A DNA stretch of 64,000 nt, taken from CAIVVT01 sp052145115. Lineage in GTDB: Bacteria; Acidobacteriota; Terriglobia; Bryobacterales; Bryobacteraceae. How positions within the stretch are numbered: the first letter of the stretch is position 1; the number at the start of each line of letters is the position of its first letter. The position numbers and the translations under genes are program-made. The notes below the pieces were generated by a model. It had not been told where the DNA came from and ran no database searches. It saw nothing but the letters and a program-made list of their open reading frames with translations. The stretch covers positions 62,001 to 126,000 of the forward strand of contig JBKQPG010000044.1 in assembly GCA_052145115.1 (NCBI GenBank), in the 5' to 3' direction. Shown piece after piece: positions 55,062 to 63,757 of the stretch.

Positions 55062-56029
55062 CCCGGAGGCTCCTGGCGGGCATCCAGCAGCAGGGAGGGC
55101 TGGCGCTCGAGGCGGCTGCGCCACAGCCAGATCAGCAGCAGGCCACACGCCAGGGTCGTCAGGACGCTGCCTTCCGGGCCATACTCGCCTCCGCTCAGCC
55201 AGACGCTCGAGCTCCACTTCAGCTCGTAGCCCGTCAACACCAGTGTAAACCCGCTCAACCGCGCCCCGGCCAGAGGCAGGACGATGTTCCAGCCGAAGTG
55301 CAGACCAATGGGCAGCCACAGCGCCCCGCTGCGCCACATGGCGGCGCAGAACAGGACGCCCCACAGGCCGGTGTTGGCGATACCCAGCCATTCCAGGCCG
55401 AGCTTCGCCCAATTCACGCTGAACAGCGCGGAGTGGCCCGGCGAAGCTGGCGAGCCGATATCCAGGTTGCCCAGGTGCATCACAGCGAACAGGACGCCAA
55501 AGGGAATCGTCACGCGCCAGAAGCCGAAGGCCCCGGCCAGCAACTGGAAGGCGTAGCCGCGGAACATCAGCTCCTCGCCCACCGCGCCGAATAGCAGCAG
55601 GGTGGCGACGAAGAGCAGCTTCCCCAACCCGAACCCGGCTGCCGGGTCGGGGTTCTTCACCCACGTGGCGAGTCCCAACATCAACGCCGCGCCGGTCACC
55701 AGCGCCGCGGCGGCCGCACCCGCTGCCAGCCCGTGCCGGAACTGCCGGGCCGAGGCGTGGCTCCAGCCCATTCCGATATCCGCGAGCCGGCCGCGCTCGT
55801 AGATCCGGACCACCATGGCGCTGGCCAGCGCCGCGGCCACGAACGGGCTCAGCGTAGCTGCCGGAAAGTAGCCGAAGGTCTCATAGAGGAACAAGCCGAA
55901 CAGGTTCATGCCGATCCAGATCAGCAGAATGAAAAAGCCGGCGCGCAGCAGCAGTCCGACCACCGAAGGGCGCTCCGGCAGGGATTGTCCGATACTGCCT
56001 TCGTTCCTGCTGATGGCCTCTTCGGGCAT
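55058..56029 (-). CDS. CPBP-family intramembrane protease
   Basis: 323 residues, about eight membrane helices. The Abi/CPBP motifs are present: GAVGEELMFRGYAFQLL (EExxxR), FAVMHLGN (FxxxH) and GLHFGWNIVLPLAG. These place the catalytic Glu and His in the membrane. Members process prenylated or other membrane proteins; the substrate is unknown. Translationally coupled to the exported protein downstream. Confidence 0.92.
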   Translation of the reverse strand: MPEEAISRNEGSIGQSLPERPSVVGLLLRAGFFILLIWIGMNLFGLFLYETFGYFPAATLSPFVAAALASAMVVRIYERGRLADIGMGWSHASARQFRHGLAAGAAAAALVTGAALMLGLATWVKNPDPAAGFGLGKLLFVATLLLFGAVGEELMFRGYAFQLLAGAFGFWRVTIPFGVLFAVMHLGNLDIGSPASPGHSALFSVNWAKLGLEWLGIANTGLWGVLFCAAMWRSGALWLPIGLHFGWNIVLPLAGARLSGFTLVLTGYELKWSSSVWLSGGEYGPEGSVLTTLACGLLLIWLWRSRLERQPSLLLDARQEPPG

Positions 56030-56159
56030 GGCTGTAAGCGCTGATTTCCGCCCCTGAAACGCGCGTTGGCGACTCGCGTCCGCAAGGGCCTTCGTTCTCC
56101 CAAGGATAGCGAAGCAACGGGCCGGCGCGATCAGGGCCGGCCGGGCGCGGCGCGGCGGA

Positions 56160-57020
56160 TTATCCGAGCAGCTGGGCGAGCTTCAACTCGACGTCGGCCT
56201 TGAAGCGGTCGATGAAAGCGGTCACGTAGGGCGCCACGGCAAGGTTGGGGTCGGCCACCAGGGGCGTCAGGTCCATGGCGAAGTTCAGCGCCGTCTCGGT
56301 GTCGACGGCATGCGAGGCGTAGTAGGTGGCGTGGGCCAGGCGGCGCCCGGCGGTGGCCAGGTCGTAACGCTTGCCGCCGCTGACCTGCGAATCGAACACG
56401 CCCACCAGCGAAGCGGCGATATTAGGGTACTTCGACGCCGGAAGACACTGCTTGACGTCATCCGACAGCCAGTCCAGATCGCGCCACACCTCGCAGCCAT
56501 AAACCTTGTGCGGACGGTCGGCCGGCCTCAGGCGGCGCAGCGCGGCGATGGCCCGCAGGCTCACCGCGACGTGGGTCTCGTGCTTGTCGGCGAGGTTGTG
56601 CAGGTAGACGACCTGCGGCTTCGCCGCCCGGAAGATAGCCAGCAGATCATCGATCACCGTCTCGCGCCTGGGGTCCTTCACGGCCGAGCTGGGGTAGCCC
56701 AATTGGAGCATGCAGGCGTAGCCGCCCACATAGGCCGCGGTGCGCTGCTCCTGGCGGCGGACGCTCTGCATCTGCTCGTCGGTGTAATGAGCGTAGATGC
56801 CCGAACGCGGGCTGCCCGCGCCATTGGTCACGACGACGCCGCTGAACCAGCGGTCCGGCAGGCCGAAGCACTCGGCGATGCCATGGTAGGCCATGATCTC
56901 GATGTCGTCCTGATGGGCGCTGACGCACAGGTGCGTGCTGCGCGCGAGTGCGGCGTCGGGAGCGACTCCATCGGGGACGAACACGTCGGCGTCGGGATTG
57001 TGAAACTGCATCTTCTCCAC
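56160..57020 (-). CDS. PIG-L-family N-acetylglucosaminyl deacetylase-like protein
   Basis: 286 residues from a GTG at 57018-57020 (ATG at 57011 possible). The zinc/catalytic motif CVSAHQDDIEIMAYHG corresponds to AHPDD with Pro replaced by Gln; RRQEQRTAA and LHNLADKHETHVAVSLRAI supply the third metal His. The family removes acetyl groups from GlcNAc-type sugars. It follows the ROK-type gene by 14 bp on the same strand, so the two probably work on an amino sugar. Confidence 0.86.
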   Translation of the reverse strand: MEKMQFHNPDADVFVPDGVAPDAALARSTHLCVSAHQDDIEIMAYHGIAECFGLPDRWFSGVVVTNGAGSPRSGIYAHYTDEQMQSVRRQEQRTAAYVGGYACMLQLGYPSSAVKDPRRETVIDDLLAIFRAAKPQVVYLHNLADKHETHVAVSLRAIAALRRLRPADRPHKVYGCEVWRDLDWLSDDVKQCLPASKYPNIAASLVGVFDSQVSGGKRYDLATAGRRLAHATYYASHAVDTETALNFAMDLTPLVADPNLAVAPYVTAFIDRFKADVELKLAQLLG

Positions 57021-57034
57021 TCCACTTTCCAGGC

Positions 57035-58435
57035 TTATCGAATTGAGGGTAGGCTGGCCGCGGCCACCGCCTGTCCGTGGCGTTTTTCTTTCTCGCCGGG
57101 GACATGCAGGCGCAGGGCCTCTGCGACTTCAGGGAACTCGTCCTGCAGAACCTGGCGGGCGGTGGAAATGATGACATCACCGCCCTCGCCGGTCAGCACG
57201 CGGCCCAGCACCAGCACATACCGCAGCGTGTAGAAGTCTGCGTACTGGGCGATGGCGTAGCCCAGGTAGACGCCGATCGACTCGTAGACCGCCCGGGCGC
57301 GCGGATCGCCGGCGGCCATCAGCTTCTGCGTCTCCACCAGCTTTTCGGCCAGCGGCATTTCCGGCGCCAACGCGATGCCCGCCGCGGGCAGCAGGCGGTC
57401 GACGGCCTGTTGCGAAAAATACTGCGCCCCCACGCCGTGATCCCGCGACCACTCGTCCAGCGGCCCTCCCGGGCGGTAGTCGATCGGCACGAAGGCCAGT
57501 TCGTTGAGCCAGCCGGTGATGTTGCCTTGCGGGGTGACGTAGCCGCCAGCCTGGCTGGTGCCCATCGAGACGCCCAGCACCGCGCCGTCCTCCAGCGCCA
57601 TGGATCCGGCCAGCGCGGTCACCTCGCCGTCGTTCACCACCACGAACGGTATCCCGCCCCAGGCCTGCCGCAGTTCGAAAAACAACCCGCGCACACGGCT
57701 GTCGAAGAGCTCGCGCGGCACGCCGCGGAACAGCGAGGCGACGCGGATCTCGTTGTCGACGTAAACGCCGGCGGCGCTGCCGCCGATGGCGTCCACGCGC
57801 GGCAGTCTGGCGGCGGCGCGCCGCAGGCTGTCGTTGATCTGGTCGTAGTGGTATTGCGGATCGGTCTTGAAATAGGGGTCCCAGCCCAGCTCCTCGCTAT
57901 AGACTAGTTTGCCGTCGATCAGCGCCGCGCACTTGCGGTCGCTGCCGCCAAGATCGAATCCGATGCGGCAGCCGTCCAGGTGGCGCCCCAGCGGCAGACC
58001 GGCTTCCTTCTCTTCCGGCGCATCCGCATACGTCGCACCGCGGATCTCCATCGGATGAAGATACACGCGGTCGCCCATAAAGTCGAAATCGAAGGCCCGC
58101 ACTCCGGAGGGCGAATAGACATTGTGGATGTGTGCGGCAATGGCACGATCTCCGGCGATGGTGAGCCGGCAGCCACCGCGCTGCCACAGCAGGAATTTCA
58201 CCAGGCGCTCGACATAGCGTTCATTCAGCGCCACGGCCACGCCGGAGTGCGGCAGTACGGAGGTGCGATAGACCGAGGTGGAACCATCCGGCCGTTCCAG
58301 GGCGATGGCCAGCTTCTCGCCTCCGCCGGCCGCGGCGACGGCCTTGCGATACTCGGCGTTCCACAGCGCGGCCGGAAGGAACTCCGGATCCAGACTCGGT
58401 TTGAACTTGGGATGAATGGTGATTGCGTCGTGCAT
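57035..58435 (-). CDS. ROK-type kinase fold with an extra N-terminal domain
   Basis: 466 residues from the ATG at 58433-58435. The first 155 residues belong to no family I recognise (KFKPSLDPEFLPAALWNAEY, ERPDGSTSVYRTSVLPHSG). The ROK/actin-like ATPase fold starts late: GFDLGGSDRKCAALIDGK (phosphate 1), FVVVNDGEVTALAG (with the catalytic Asp) and VLGVSMGTSQAGGYVTPQG (phosphate 2, where ROK kinases have GTGxGGG). The ROK zinc motif is absent. It may be a kinase for a deacetylated amino sugar (context with PIG-L) or a non-catalytic sensor. Confidence 0.75.
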   Translation of the reverse strand: MHDAITIHPKFKPSLDPEFLPAALWNAEYRKAVAAAGGGEKLAIALERPDGSTSVYRTSVLPHSGVAVALNERYVERLVKFLLWQRGGCRLTIAGDRAIAAHIHNVYSPSGVRAFDFDFMGDRVYLHPMEIRGATYADAPEEKEAGLPLGRHLDGCRIGFDLGGSDRKCAALIDGKLVYSEELGWDPYFKTDPQYHYDQINDSLRRAAARLPRVDAIGGSAAGVYVDNEIRVASLFRGVPRELFDSRVRGLFFELRQAWGGIPFVVVNDGEVTALAGSMALEDGAVLGVSMGTSQAGGYVTPQGNITGWLNELAFVPIDYRPGGPLDEWSRDHGVGAQYFSQQAVDRLLPAAGIALAPEMPLAEKLVETQKLMAAGDPRARAVYESIGVYLGYAIAQYADFYTLRYVLVLGRVLTGEGGDVIISTARQVLQDEFPEVAEALRLHVPGEKEKRHGQAVAAASLPSIR

Positions 58436-58750
58436 GCAAATGAATGCCCGCCAGAAAAAGCCGACGGCCACCACAGTAGCGCCCTCGCACGTGCCGCCGC
58501 AATCGAAGAGGCGCCCGCGAGACGTGCGCGATCCGATCGCCTGGCGGGCGCGGAACGCGACGCGCGAGCCGCAAAAGGGCGCGATTTCACGCCTCATCCC
58601 CCGCCAACCAGGGATCGGACCACCCCATTTCACGGGGGGTGCGGTGGATTGCGGAACGGTACGGGCCCATCCCCGTCTGACCCTAGTGAAGGCGCCAGTT
58701 CAAAGAAAAGATTGACGCCCGGCAGAAAACTTGAATCAGGAGGCTCGACC

Positions 58751-58966
58751 ATGAAGAGGACTGCTACGCTCGCTACGATGGCGTTCTTGCTGAGCACGGT
58801 GTTTGCGTTCGCGCAGGCGCCGGCGAATTCGGACCAACCGGCCACGGCGTCCAACAAGACGACCACAAAGACAACCAAGAAAGTCACCAAGGGCCAGAAG
58901 AAAACGGCTGTCAAGAAGACCGCTGCCAAGAAGACGACGGCAGCCGCGCCCGCGGCCCAGAAGTAA
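58751..58966 (+). CDS. Small secreted Lys/Thr/Ala-rich protein
   Basis: 71 residues. A signal peptide (MKRTATLATMAFLLSTVFAFAQ) is followed by a low-complexity basic tail (TTTKTTKKVTKGQKKTAVKK and more). AGGAGG is placed 7-8 bases before the ATG and a strong terminator follows, both supporting a real and well-expressed gene. The role is unknown; cell-wall or DNA binding by charge is possible. Confidence 0.75.
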   Translation: MKRTATLATMAFLLSTVFAFAQAPANSDQPATASNKTTTKTTKKVTKGQKKTAVKKTAAKKTTAAAPAAQK

Positions 58967-58996
58967 GACTCTCCGGCACATTCCATTGCACCCTTC

Positions 58997-59024
58997 GCCC
59001 GGGCCGCAAGGCCCGGGCTTTTTT
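58997..59024 (+). terminator. Intrinsic terminator after the Lys-rich protein gene
   Basis: GCCCGGGCC at 58997-59005, tetraloop GCAA, GGCCCGGGC at 59010-59018, then six T. A textbook factor-independent terminator on the plus strand, 31 bp after the stop. Confidence 0.92.
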
Positions 59025-59040
59025 GCGTGTTGAGGCGACG

Positions 59041-59223
59041 TTAGCCCGGATGCTTCACCACGATCGCAGCGAGGCGCGATGAGAGGGCTGCAGATACAAG
59101 GCGCGCGACGGGAGCCGCCCGCAGGCGTACTTGGCGGTACGTCGAGGACGGCGAACGAGCGCAACGCAGTAGATGCGGCCCTATCGCGCGCCGCAGCCGA
59201 TTGCTGGTGAAACATCCGGGTTA
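59041..59223. repeat. MITE-like inverted-repeat element B (183 bp)
   Basis: The ends are inverted: TTAGCCCGGATGCTTCACCA at 59041-59060 against the reverse complement of TGGTGAAACATCCGGGTTA ending at 59223 (two mismatches). The middle contains GGCGTACTTGGCGGTACGTC, a GTAC-flanked near-palindrome, and shares GCGACGGGAGCCG with element A (28316-28587). Non-coding. Its right end supplies the TAA stop of dapF (59221-59223), and it lies between convergent genes, like element A. Confidence 0.8.
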
Positions 59224-60030
59224 GGTGGGAAAGTAAAACTCGCCGCCGCCGACAATTTCGGCCGGCCCCTGCATCGAAACCTCGCCTGTGTCCTGATCTG
59301 AGCGGAACGACAGTGGGCCGGCGAGCGTGCGCACGGTGACCGGGCTGTCCACCAGGCCACGCGTGAGGGCAGCACAGAACGCGCCTGTCGAGCCCGTGCC
59401 CGAACTCATCGTAAAGCCCGCGCCGCGCTCGAAGAAGCGCACGTCGATGGTGTGCCGGTCGAGCACTTGCACGAAGCTGACGTTGGTGCGGTTGGGGAAT
59501 TGCGGATGGCGTTCGACCTCCGCGCCCAGCGTTTGCCAGTCGAAGTCGAAATCTTCCACGAAGAACACGCATTGCGGGTTGCCGACGTCCAGGATCGTGC
59601 ACTCGCGCGAGCCGCCGGCCAGCGCCAGCGGGAACTGCAGGTGGCGGGGCGCCGGCGCGCCCATGTTCATCTCAAAAACGAAGCGCATCTCGCGGCGACT
59701 GACCAGCCGCAGCCGCTTCACGCCCGCTCCGGTGCGAATCGCGATCTCAGTCGCCGCCAGGCCCGCCTCCGCAAGCCAGGCCGCGGCGCAGCGCGTGCCG
59801 TTGCCCGAGATCTCGGCCGCGCTGCCGTCGGAGTTGAACACGCGCATGGCGGCCGGCTCGCTCAACGAGGTCGGCGTCAGCACGATCCAACCGTCAGCGC
59901 CGATCCCCGAGTGACGATGGCAGATGGCGATCGCGGCGCGTTCCAGCAACTCCTCCGGCGGCGCCTCGTGCGCCCAGCTCAGCAGGAAGTCGTTCAGCGC
60001 CCCATGGGCTTTGACGAAATGGATTTTCAT
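59221..60030 (-). CDS. dapF: Diaminopimelate epimerase with Cys-to-Ser change in the second active-site motif
   Basis: 269 residues. SGNGTRCAAAWLAEAG holds the first catalytic Cys (81). The second motif, ERGAGxTxxCGTG in the family, reads ERGAGFTMSSGTGSTGA, with Ser210 (codon TCG) at the Cys position. GNPQCVFFVEDFDFDWQTLG and RTNVSFVQVL are otherwise typical. The enzyme normally interconverts LL- and meso-diaminopimelate using two Cys. A good GGAGAAGGA ribosome site precedes the ATG, although the start lies 137 bases inside the upstream glycosyltransferase frame. The stop is provided by a repeat element. Confidence 0.88.
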   Translation of the reverse strand: MKIHFVKAHGALNDFLLSWAHEAPPEELLERAAIAICHRHSGIGADGWIVLTPTSLSEPAAMRVFNSDGSAAEISGNGTRCAAAWLAEAGLAATEIAIRTGAGVKRLRLVSRREMRFVFEMNMGAPAPRHLQFPLALAGGSRECTILDVGNPQCVFFVEDFDFDWQTLGAEVERHPQFPNRTNVSFVQVLDRHTIDVRFFERGAGFTMSSGTGSTGAFCAALTRGLVDSPVTVRTLAGPLSFRSDQDTGEVSMQGPAEIVGGGEFYFPT

Positions 60031-61603
60031 AGCCGTGGATCCTTCTCCAGATTTCGACCGCCCGCCCGTCGGGGATTGGGATGCTGCTTACACATTCGTA
60101 TTGCGGAGCGCCGGTGCGCAAGCGCGCCAGTGCTCGCGAGACGGCGTCGCCGGCGAACGCCAGGGCCCACTCCTCATGCAGCGCGATGTCAGGCCGGAGA
60201 ACCGCCGCGGACCAGGCCAGACCGTTTCCTTCGTGCAGCGTCTCCTGGAGCGGGATGCCGGCCGTGCGGACGATGCCGGTGAGATCGCCGAAGCTCATCG
60301 CAATGCCGTCTCCGGTGTGATAGCGCGGCGCCAGGTACTCGGCCGCCGCACGCGTCCAGGCGCGGCGGTCGCGCGAGTTCACGTCGGATTCTTTCCAGCA
60401 GATCCAATTGTCGATGCTTGGTCGGAGCAGCCAAGGCGAAACGGTCGCGAGGACCAGCACGCCTGCTGCCCACGCGCCGCGATGCGGCGCTGGAATCCAG
60501 CGCACGCGAGCCCCCAGCGAGGCCAGCGCGGCGATGCCGAGGCACGCGGCAGGCAGTGCGCTCAGGCCGTAGCGCGTGTTGTAGTACGTGTGCGGCCACA
60601 GCTCCGGCACGAAGATCGGCGTGCCGCCCGAGTGCAGGCTGAATACGTAGAAAGCGGCCGTGGTGACGAGCAGCAGCGCGGCCCAGCGCTCGCGGCTGAA
60701 CAGAGCCGTCGCCAGTCCAGCCGCGCCCAGGTACAGCAGCGGCCGGCCCAGACACAGCGCGACGGCCGTGCGATAGTACACCAGCGCCATGCTCCAGTCG
60801 TGATCGCCCGGATAGCGGAAGCCGCCGGCAGCGAGCGCGCGCTGGTAGATCGCGTGCGCCGACCACGCGCCGTTGTAAAACTCAAGCGCGTTGGAATACA
60901 ACACGCGGTTATGGGCTAGCCAGTACAGCGGTCCCAGCGCGGCAATGCAACAGAACAGCAGCGTCTTGGCCCAGCGCCGCCGGCCGGCCAGGACGACGAC
61001 GCACACAGCGGCCACCGGCAGGAGGCTCCAGTCCTCATAGCGCGCCAGCGTGCCCAGAGCCGCGAAGAGCCCGGCCAGCGCAGCGTCGCCCCACGCCTTG
61101 GTATCGTCCAGCCGGGCCATGGCCCACACTAGGCCCAGCGCGCAAGCCAGCGCCGCCGGCTCTGTCATGGGGATGCTCTGCAGGTACAGCAGATTGGGGT
61201 TCAGCGTCCACACCACCAACCCGGCCCACGCCGCCGGCGCCCCGAACAACCGCCGCACAGCATGGAACAGGAACAGCCCGCCGCAGACAAAGCACAGCGC
61301 CGCGGCGATGGCCCCGCCCACGCCGCTGCGCCACAGCGTGCCGGACTGCACGAACGGCAGCATCAGCAAGTGCGGCAGCGGGAGCCAGACCGTGCCGAAC
61401 TGCTCATAGCCCGGCGTGCGGCTGTCAAAAATACGGCGCGCGATGTTGAGGTGCGCCTCGGCGTCGCCGTACCACAGCGTCCAACCCTGCCGGGCCGTCA
61501 GCGCCAGCGCGGCGGCGCTGGCGGAGACGAGCAGCAGCGCGGCCCGGGCCTCAAAACGCGGTGATCTGGCGGTAGTGGCTGAATCGGGCCTCGATGTCAT
61601 CAC
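59894..61603 (-). CDS. Polytopic membrane glycosyltransferase, PMT/GT39-like
   Basis: 569 residues, about ten helices. TLWYGDAEAHLNIARRIFDS has the first extracytoplasmic loop with acidic residues as in GT-C enzymes (GT39/GT83), and TEPAALACALGLVWAMARLD and RYEDWSLLPVAAVCVVVLAG follow. These use lipid-linked sugars on the periplasmic side. The start overlaps the PfkB gene by 53 bases; the last 45 residues overlap dapF and read like out-of-frame sequence (ELGARGAAGGVAGTRRD), so the original stop may have been lost. Confidence 0.78.
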   Translation of the reverse strand: MMTSRPDSATTARSPRFEARAALLLVSASAAALALTARQGWTLWYGDAEAHLNIARRIFDSRTPGYEQFGTVWLPLPHLLMLPFVQSGTLWRSGVGGAIAAALCFVCGGLFLFHAVRRLFGAPAAWAGLVVWTLNPNLLYLQSIPMTEPAALACALGLVWAMARLDDTKAWGDAALAGLFAALGTLARYEDWSLLPVAAVCVVVLAGRRRWAKTLLFCCIAALGPLYWLAHNRVLYSNALEFYNGAWSAHAIYQRALAAGGFRYPGDHDWSMALVYYRTAVALCLGRPLLYLGAAGLATALFSRERWAALLLVTTAAFYVFSLHSGGTPIFVPELWPHTYYNTRYGLSALPAACLGIAALASLGARVRWIPAPHRGAWAAGVLVLATVSPWLLRPSIDNWICWKESDVNSRDRRAWTRAAAEYLAPRYHTGDGIAMSFGDLTGIVRTAGIPLQETLHEGNGLAWSAAVLRPDIALHEEWALAFAGDAVSRALARLRTGAPQYECVSSIPIPDGRAVEIWRRIHGYENPFRQSPWGAERLPAELGARGAAGGVAGTRRDRHLPSSLGDRR

Positions 61604-62468
61604 GGGTCAGCGTCCGGAAACGGTCCGGGCCAAACTCCTCGCAACAGAAGCTACCCATTATGCAACCATAGACGGCCGCCCGGGCCAGCTCCAGCGGCTC
61701 CGCCGTGCCGTCCGCGAGGCTTACTCCGCGCGCCGCCAGATAGCCGATAAAGCCGCCCGCGAAAGCGTCGCCGGCGCCGGTCGGATCCTTCAGCGTGTCC
61801 AGCAGAACGCCGGGGATGTTGGCGTAGCCGCCCTCGTAAAACAGCGTCGCGCCATACTCGCCGCGCTTGATCACCAGGATCCGCGGTCCCATGGCGCGGA
61901 TAACCGCGGCGGCTCGCTTCAGCTCCTTGTGACCCGAGAGCAGGCGTGCCTCGGCGTCATTGATCAACAGAAAATCCCACTGCTTCAGCGTCGCCAGCAG
62001 CTCGTCGCGATAGTCGTTGATCCAGTAGTTCATCGTGTCGCCGCCGGCCAGCCGCGGCGCCCTCATCTGCGCTCGCACGCTGCGCTGCAGCGCCGGCTGA
62101 ATGTTACCCAGCATCAGGTACGGCCGGTCGCGATACGACGCCGGCAGTTGCGGATCGAAGCCCGCGAAGACGTTGAGATCCGTTTGCACCGTTTCCCGGT
62201 CGTTCATGTCTTCGCTGTAGACGCCGCGCCAGTAGAAGGTCTTGCCCGGTGCGCGCTCCACACCCTCGAGATCGATGCCGCGCGAGCCCAGGAAATCGAG
62301 ATCCGCCTGCTCGAAGTCCTCGCCCACGATGCCGACGATGTGGACCTCGGTGAAGAAGCTCGCCGCCAGCGAGATGTAGGTGCAGGCCCCGCCCAGAATG
62401 CGGTCGCGCCGGCCCGCGGGCGTGGCAACGCCGTCGTAGGCGAGAGAACCGGCGACAACCAGGGACAT
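61551..62468 (-). CDS. PfkB-family carbohydrate/nucleoside kinase
   Basis: 305 residues. LGGACTYISLAASFF and DPTGAGDAFAGGFIGYLAA (anion hole and catalytic Asp) are the PfkB signatures; LVIKRGEYGATLF precedes them. Ribokinase-superfamily proteins phosphorylate sugars, adenosine and similar compounds; the substrate is unknown. First gene of a leftward group with the glycosyltransferase and dapF. Confidence 0.92.
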   Translation of the reverse strand: MSLVVAGSLAYDGVATPAGRRDRILGGACTYISLAASFFTEVHIVGIVGEDFEQADLDFLGSRGIDLEGVERAPGKTFYWRGVYSEDMNDRETVQTDLNVFAGFDPQLPASYRDRPYLMLGNIQPALQRSVRAQMRAPRLAGGDTMNYWINDYRDELLATLKQWDFLLINDAEARLLSGHKELKRAAAVIRAMGPRILVIKRGEYGATLFYEGGYANIPGVLLDTLKDPTGAGDAFAGGFIGYLAARGVSLADGTAEPLELARAAVYGCIMGSFCCEEFGPDRFRTLTRDDIEARFSHYRQITAF

Positions 62469-62584
62469 GCTGCCATTGTACGAGGCGCCAGGGCGCAGAC
62501 GCTCCGGGCGGCGTGTAGTGAACCCACGCGGACGCGCCCCGCCCGGCGCCGCATGCGGAGTCTGAGATGCTGGAGAGGGAACGC

Positions 62585-63757
62585 ATGGAAGCGCTGCGCC
62601 AGTATCTGCTGCCGTCGCTGGTCGTCCTGACCGCTGTCATGCTGCAGTTTCGTCTGTACCGGCACTTGCTCGGCACGGCCCGCATCCAGGCCCGCCGGCT
62701 GCGCGTGCGCGCACTTCAGGTGCTCTATTACGCGCTGACCTGCTACATGCTGCTGATCGCGCCGCTGCTGTTTCTCGGACCGCGTGCGCTGCTCGCTTCC
62801 GCGACCCTTTCCCGGATGCTCGCCGCCACGTTGCTGTGGGTGGTGTTGCTGCTCAGCGGCGGCCTCTGGCTATGGTTGCGCGGGGTGGCCGCGGCCCGCC
62901 GAGCCCCGCCGTCCGGTGCGGGTGTGAGCCGTCGTGGCTTTCTGCAAACGGCACTCCCCGCCGTCGCCGCGACGCCCACCGTGGCGGTCGGCGCGGGCCT
63001 GCTGATCGCGCGTTCGAAACCCACGTTGAAACACGTGGACATCCCCATCCGCGGGTTGCATCCGGACCTGAACGGCCTCCGCCTGGCACAGATCACCGAC
63101 ATCCACTACGGCCCGTTCTTTGGCCGGCGCGATCTTGAATACGCGGTTGCGATGGCGAATTCGACCCGCCCGCACATCGCACTGGTCACCGGCGACCTGA
63201 TCACGCGCCACGGCGACGACCTGGAGGGCTGCCTGAACATCCTCCAAAGCCTGCGCGGAGAGGCTGGCGTCTGGGCCTGCCACGGCAATCACGAAAGATA
63301 TGCCGGACTCGAAACTGCCGCCACGCAACTGGCCCGCCGGCGCGGGTTTCACGTGCTGCGCGGCGAACGCGAATTCCTGCGTTTCGGCGCGGCCAAACTG
63401 AATCTGGCGGGCGTGGATTACCAGAACATGGGGGACGCGCCGCTGGCCGGGGCTGAGGAACTGCTCGCTCCGGACGCGCCGAATCTGCTGCTGTGCCACA
63501 CGCCCCTGGTCTTCGATCGTGCCGCTGAGCTGGGTTTTGATCTGATGATCTCCGGCCACACCCACGGCGGCCAGCTCAACCTGCCGCTGGGAGTCGATAA
63601 CCTGACCTTCGTGCGCCTCTACACGCCCTACATCCAGGGGCATTACCAGGTCAACGGCAGCCAGCTCTACGTCAGCAGCGGCCTGGGAACTGTGGGCGCG
63701 CCCGTACGCCTGGGTGCGCCGCCGGAGGTCACACTGATCCGCCTATGCGCCGCCTGA
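62585..63757 (+). CDS. Membrane-bound metallophosphoesterase with internal Tat-like motif
   Basis: 390 residues from the ATG at 62585, with GGAGAGG upstream. Three N-terminal helices (about 7-21, 50-66, 78-97) are followed by a Tat-like SRRGFLQTALPAVAA (about 117-131) and the calcineurin-like domain: TDIHYGPF, VTGDLITRHGDD, ACHGNHERY, MISGHTHGGQLNLP. YkuE-type enzymes act on lipid-linked or envelope phosphoesters (UDP-sugar or LpxH-like). The last residues overlap the next gene by 13 bases. Confidence 0.9.
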   Translation: MEALRQYLLPSLVVLTAVMLQFRLYRHLLGTARIQARRLRVRALQVLYYALTCYMLLIAPLLFLGPRALLASATLSRMLAATLLWVVLLLSGGLWLWLRGVAAARRAPPSGAGVSRRGFLQTALPAVAATPTVAVGAGLLIARSKPTLKHVDIPIRGLHPDLNGLRLAQITDIHYGPFFGRRDLEYAVAMANSTRPHIALVTGDLITRHGDDLEGCLNILQSLRGEAGVWACHGNHERYAGLETAATQLARRRGFHVLRGEREFLRFGAAKLNLAGVDYQNMGDAPLAGAEELLAPDAPNLLLCHTPLVFDRAAELGFDLMISGHTHGGQLNLPLGVDNLTFVRLYTPYIQGHYQVNGSQLYVSSGLGTVGAPVRLGAPPEVTLIRLCAA

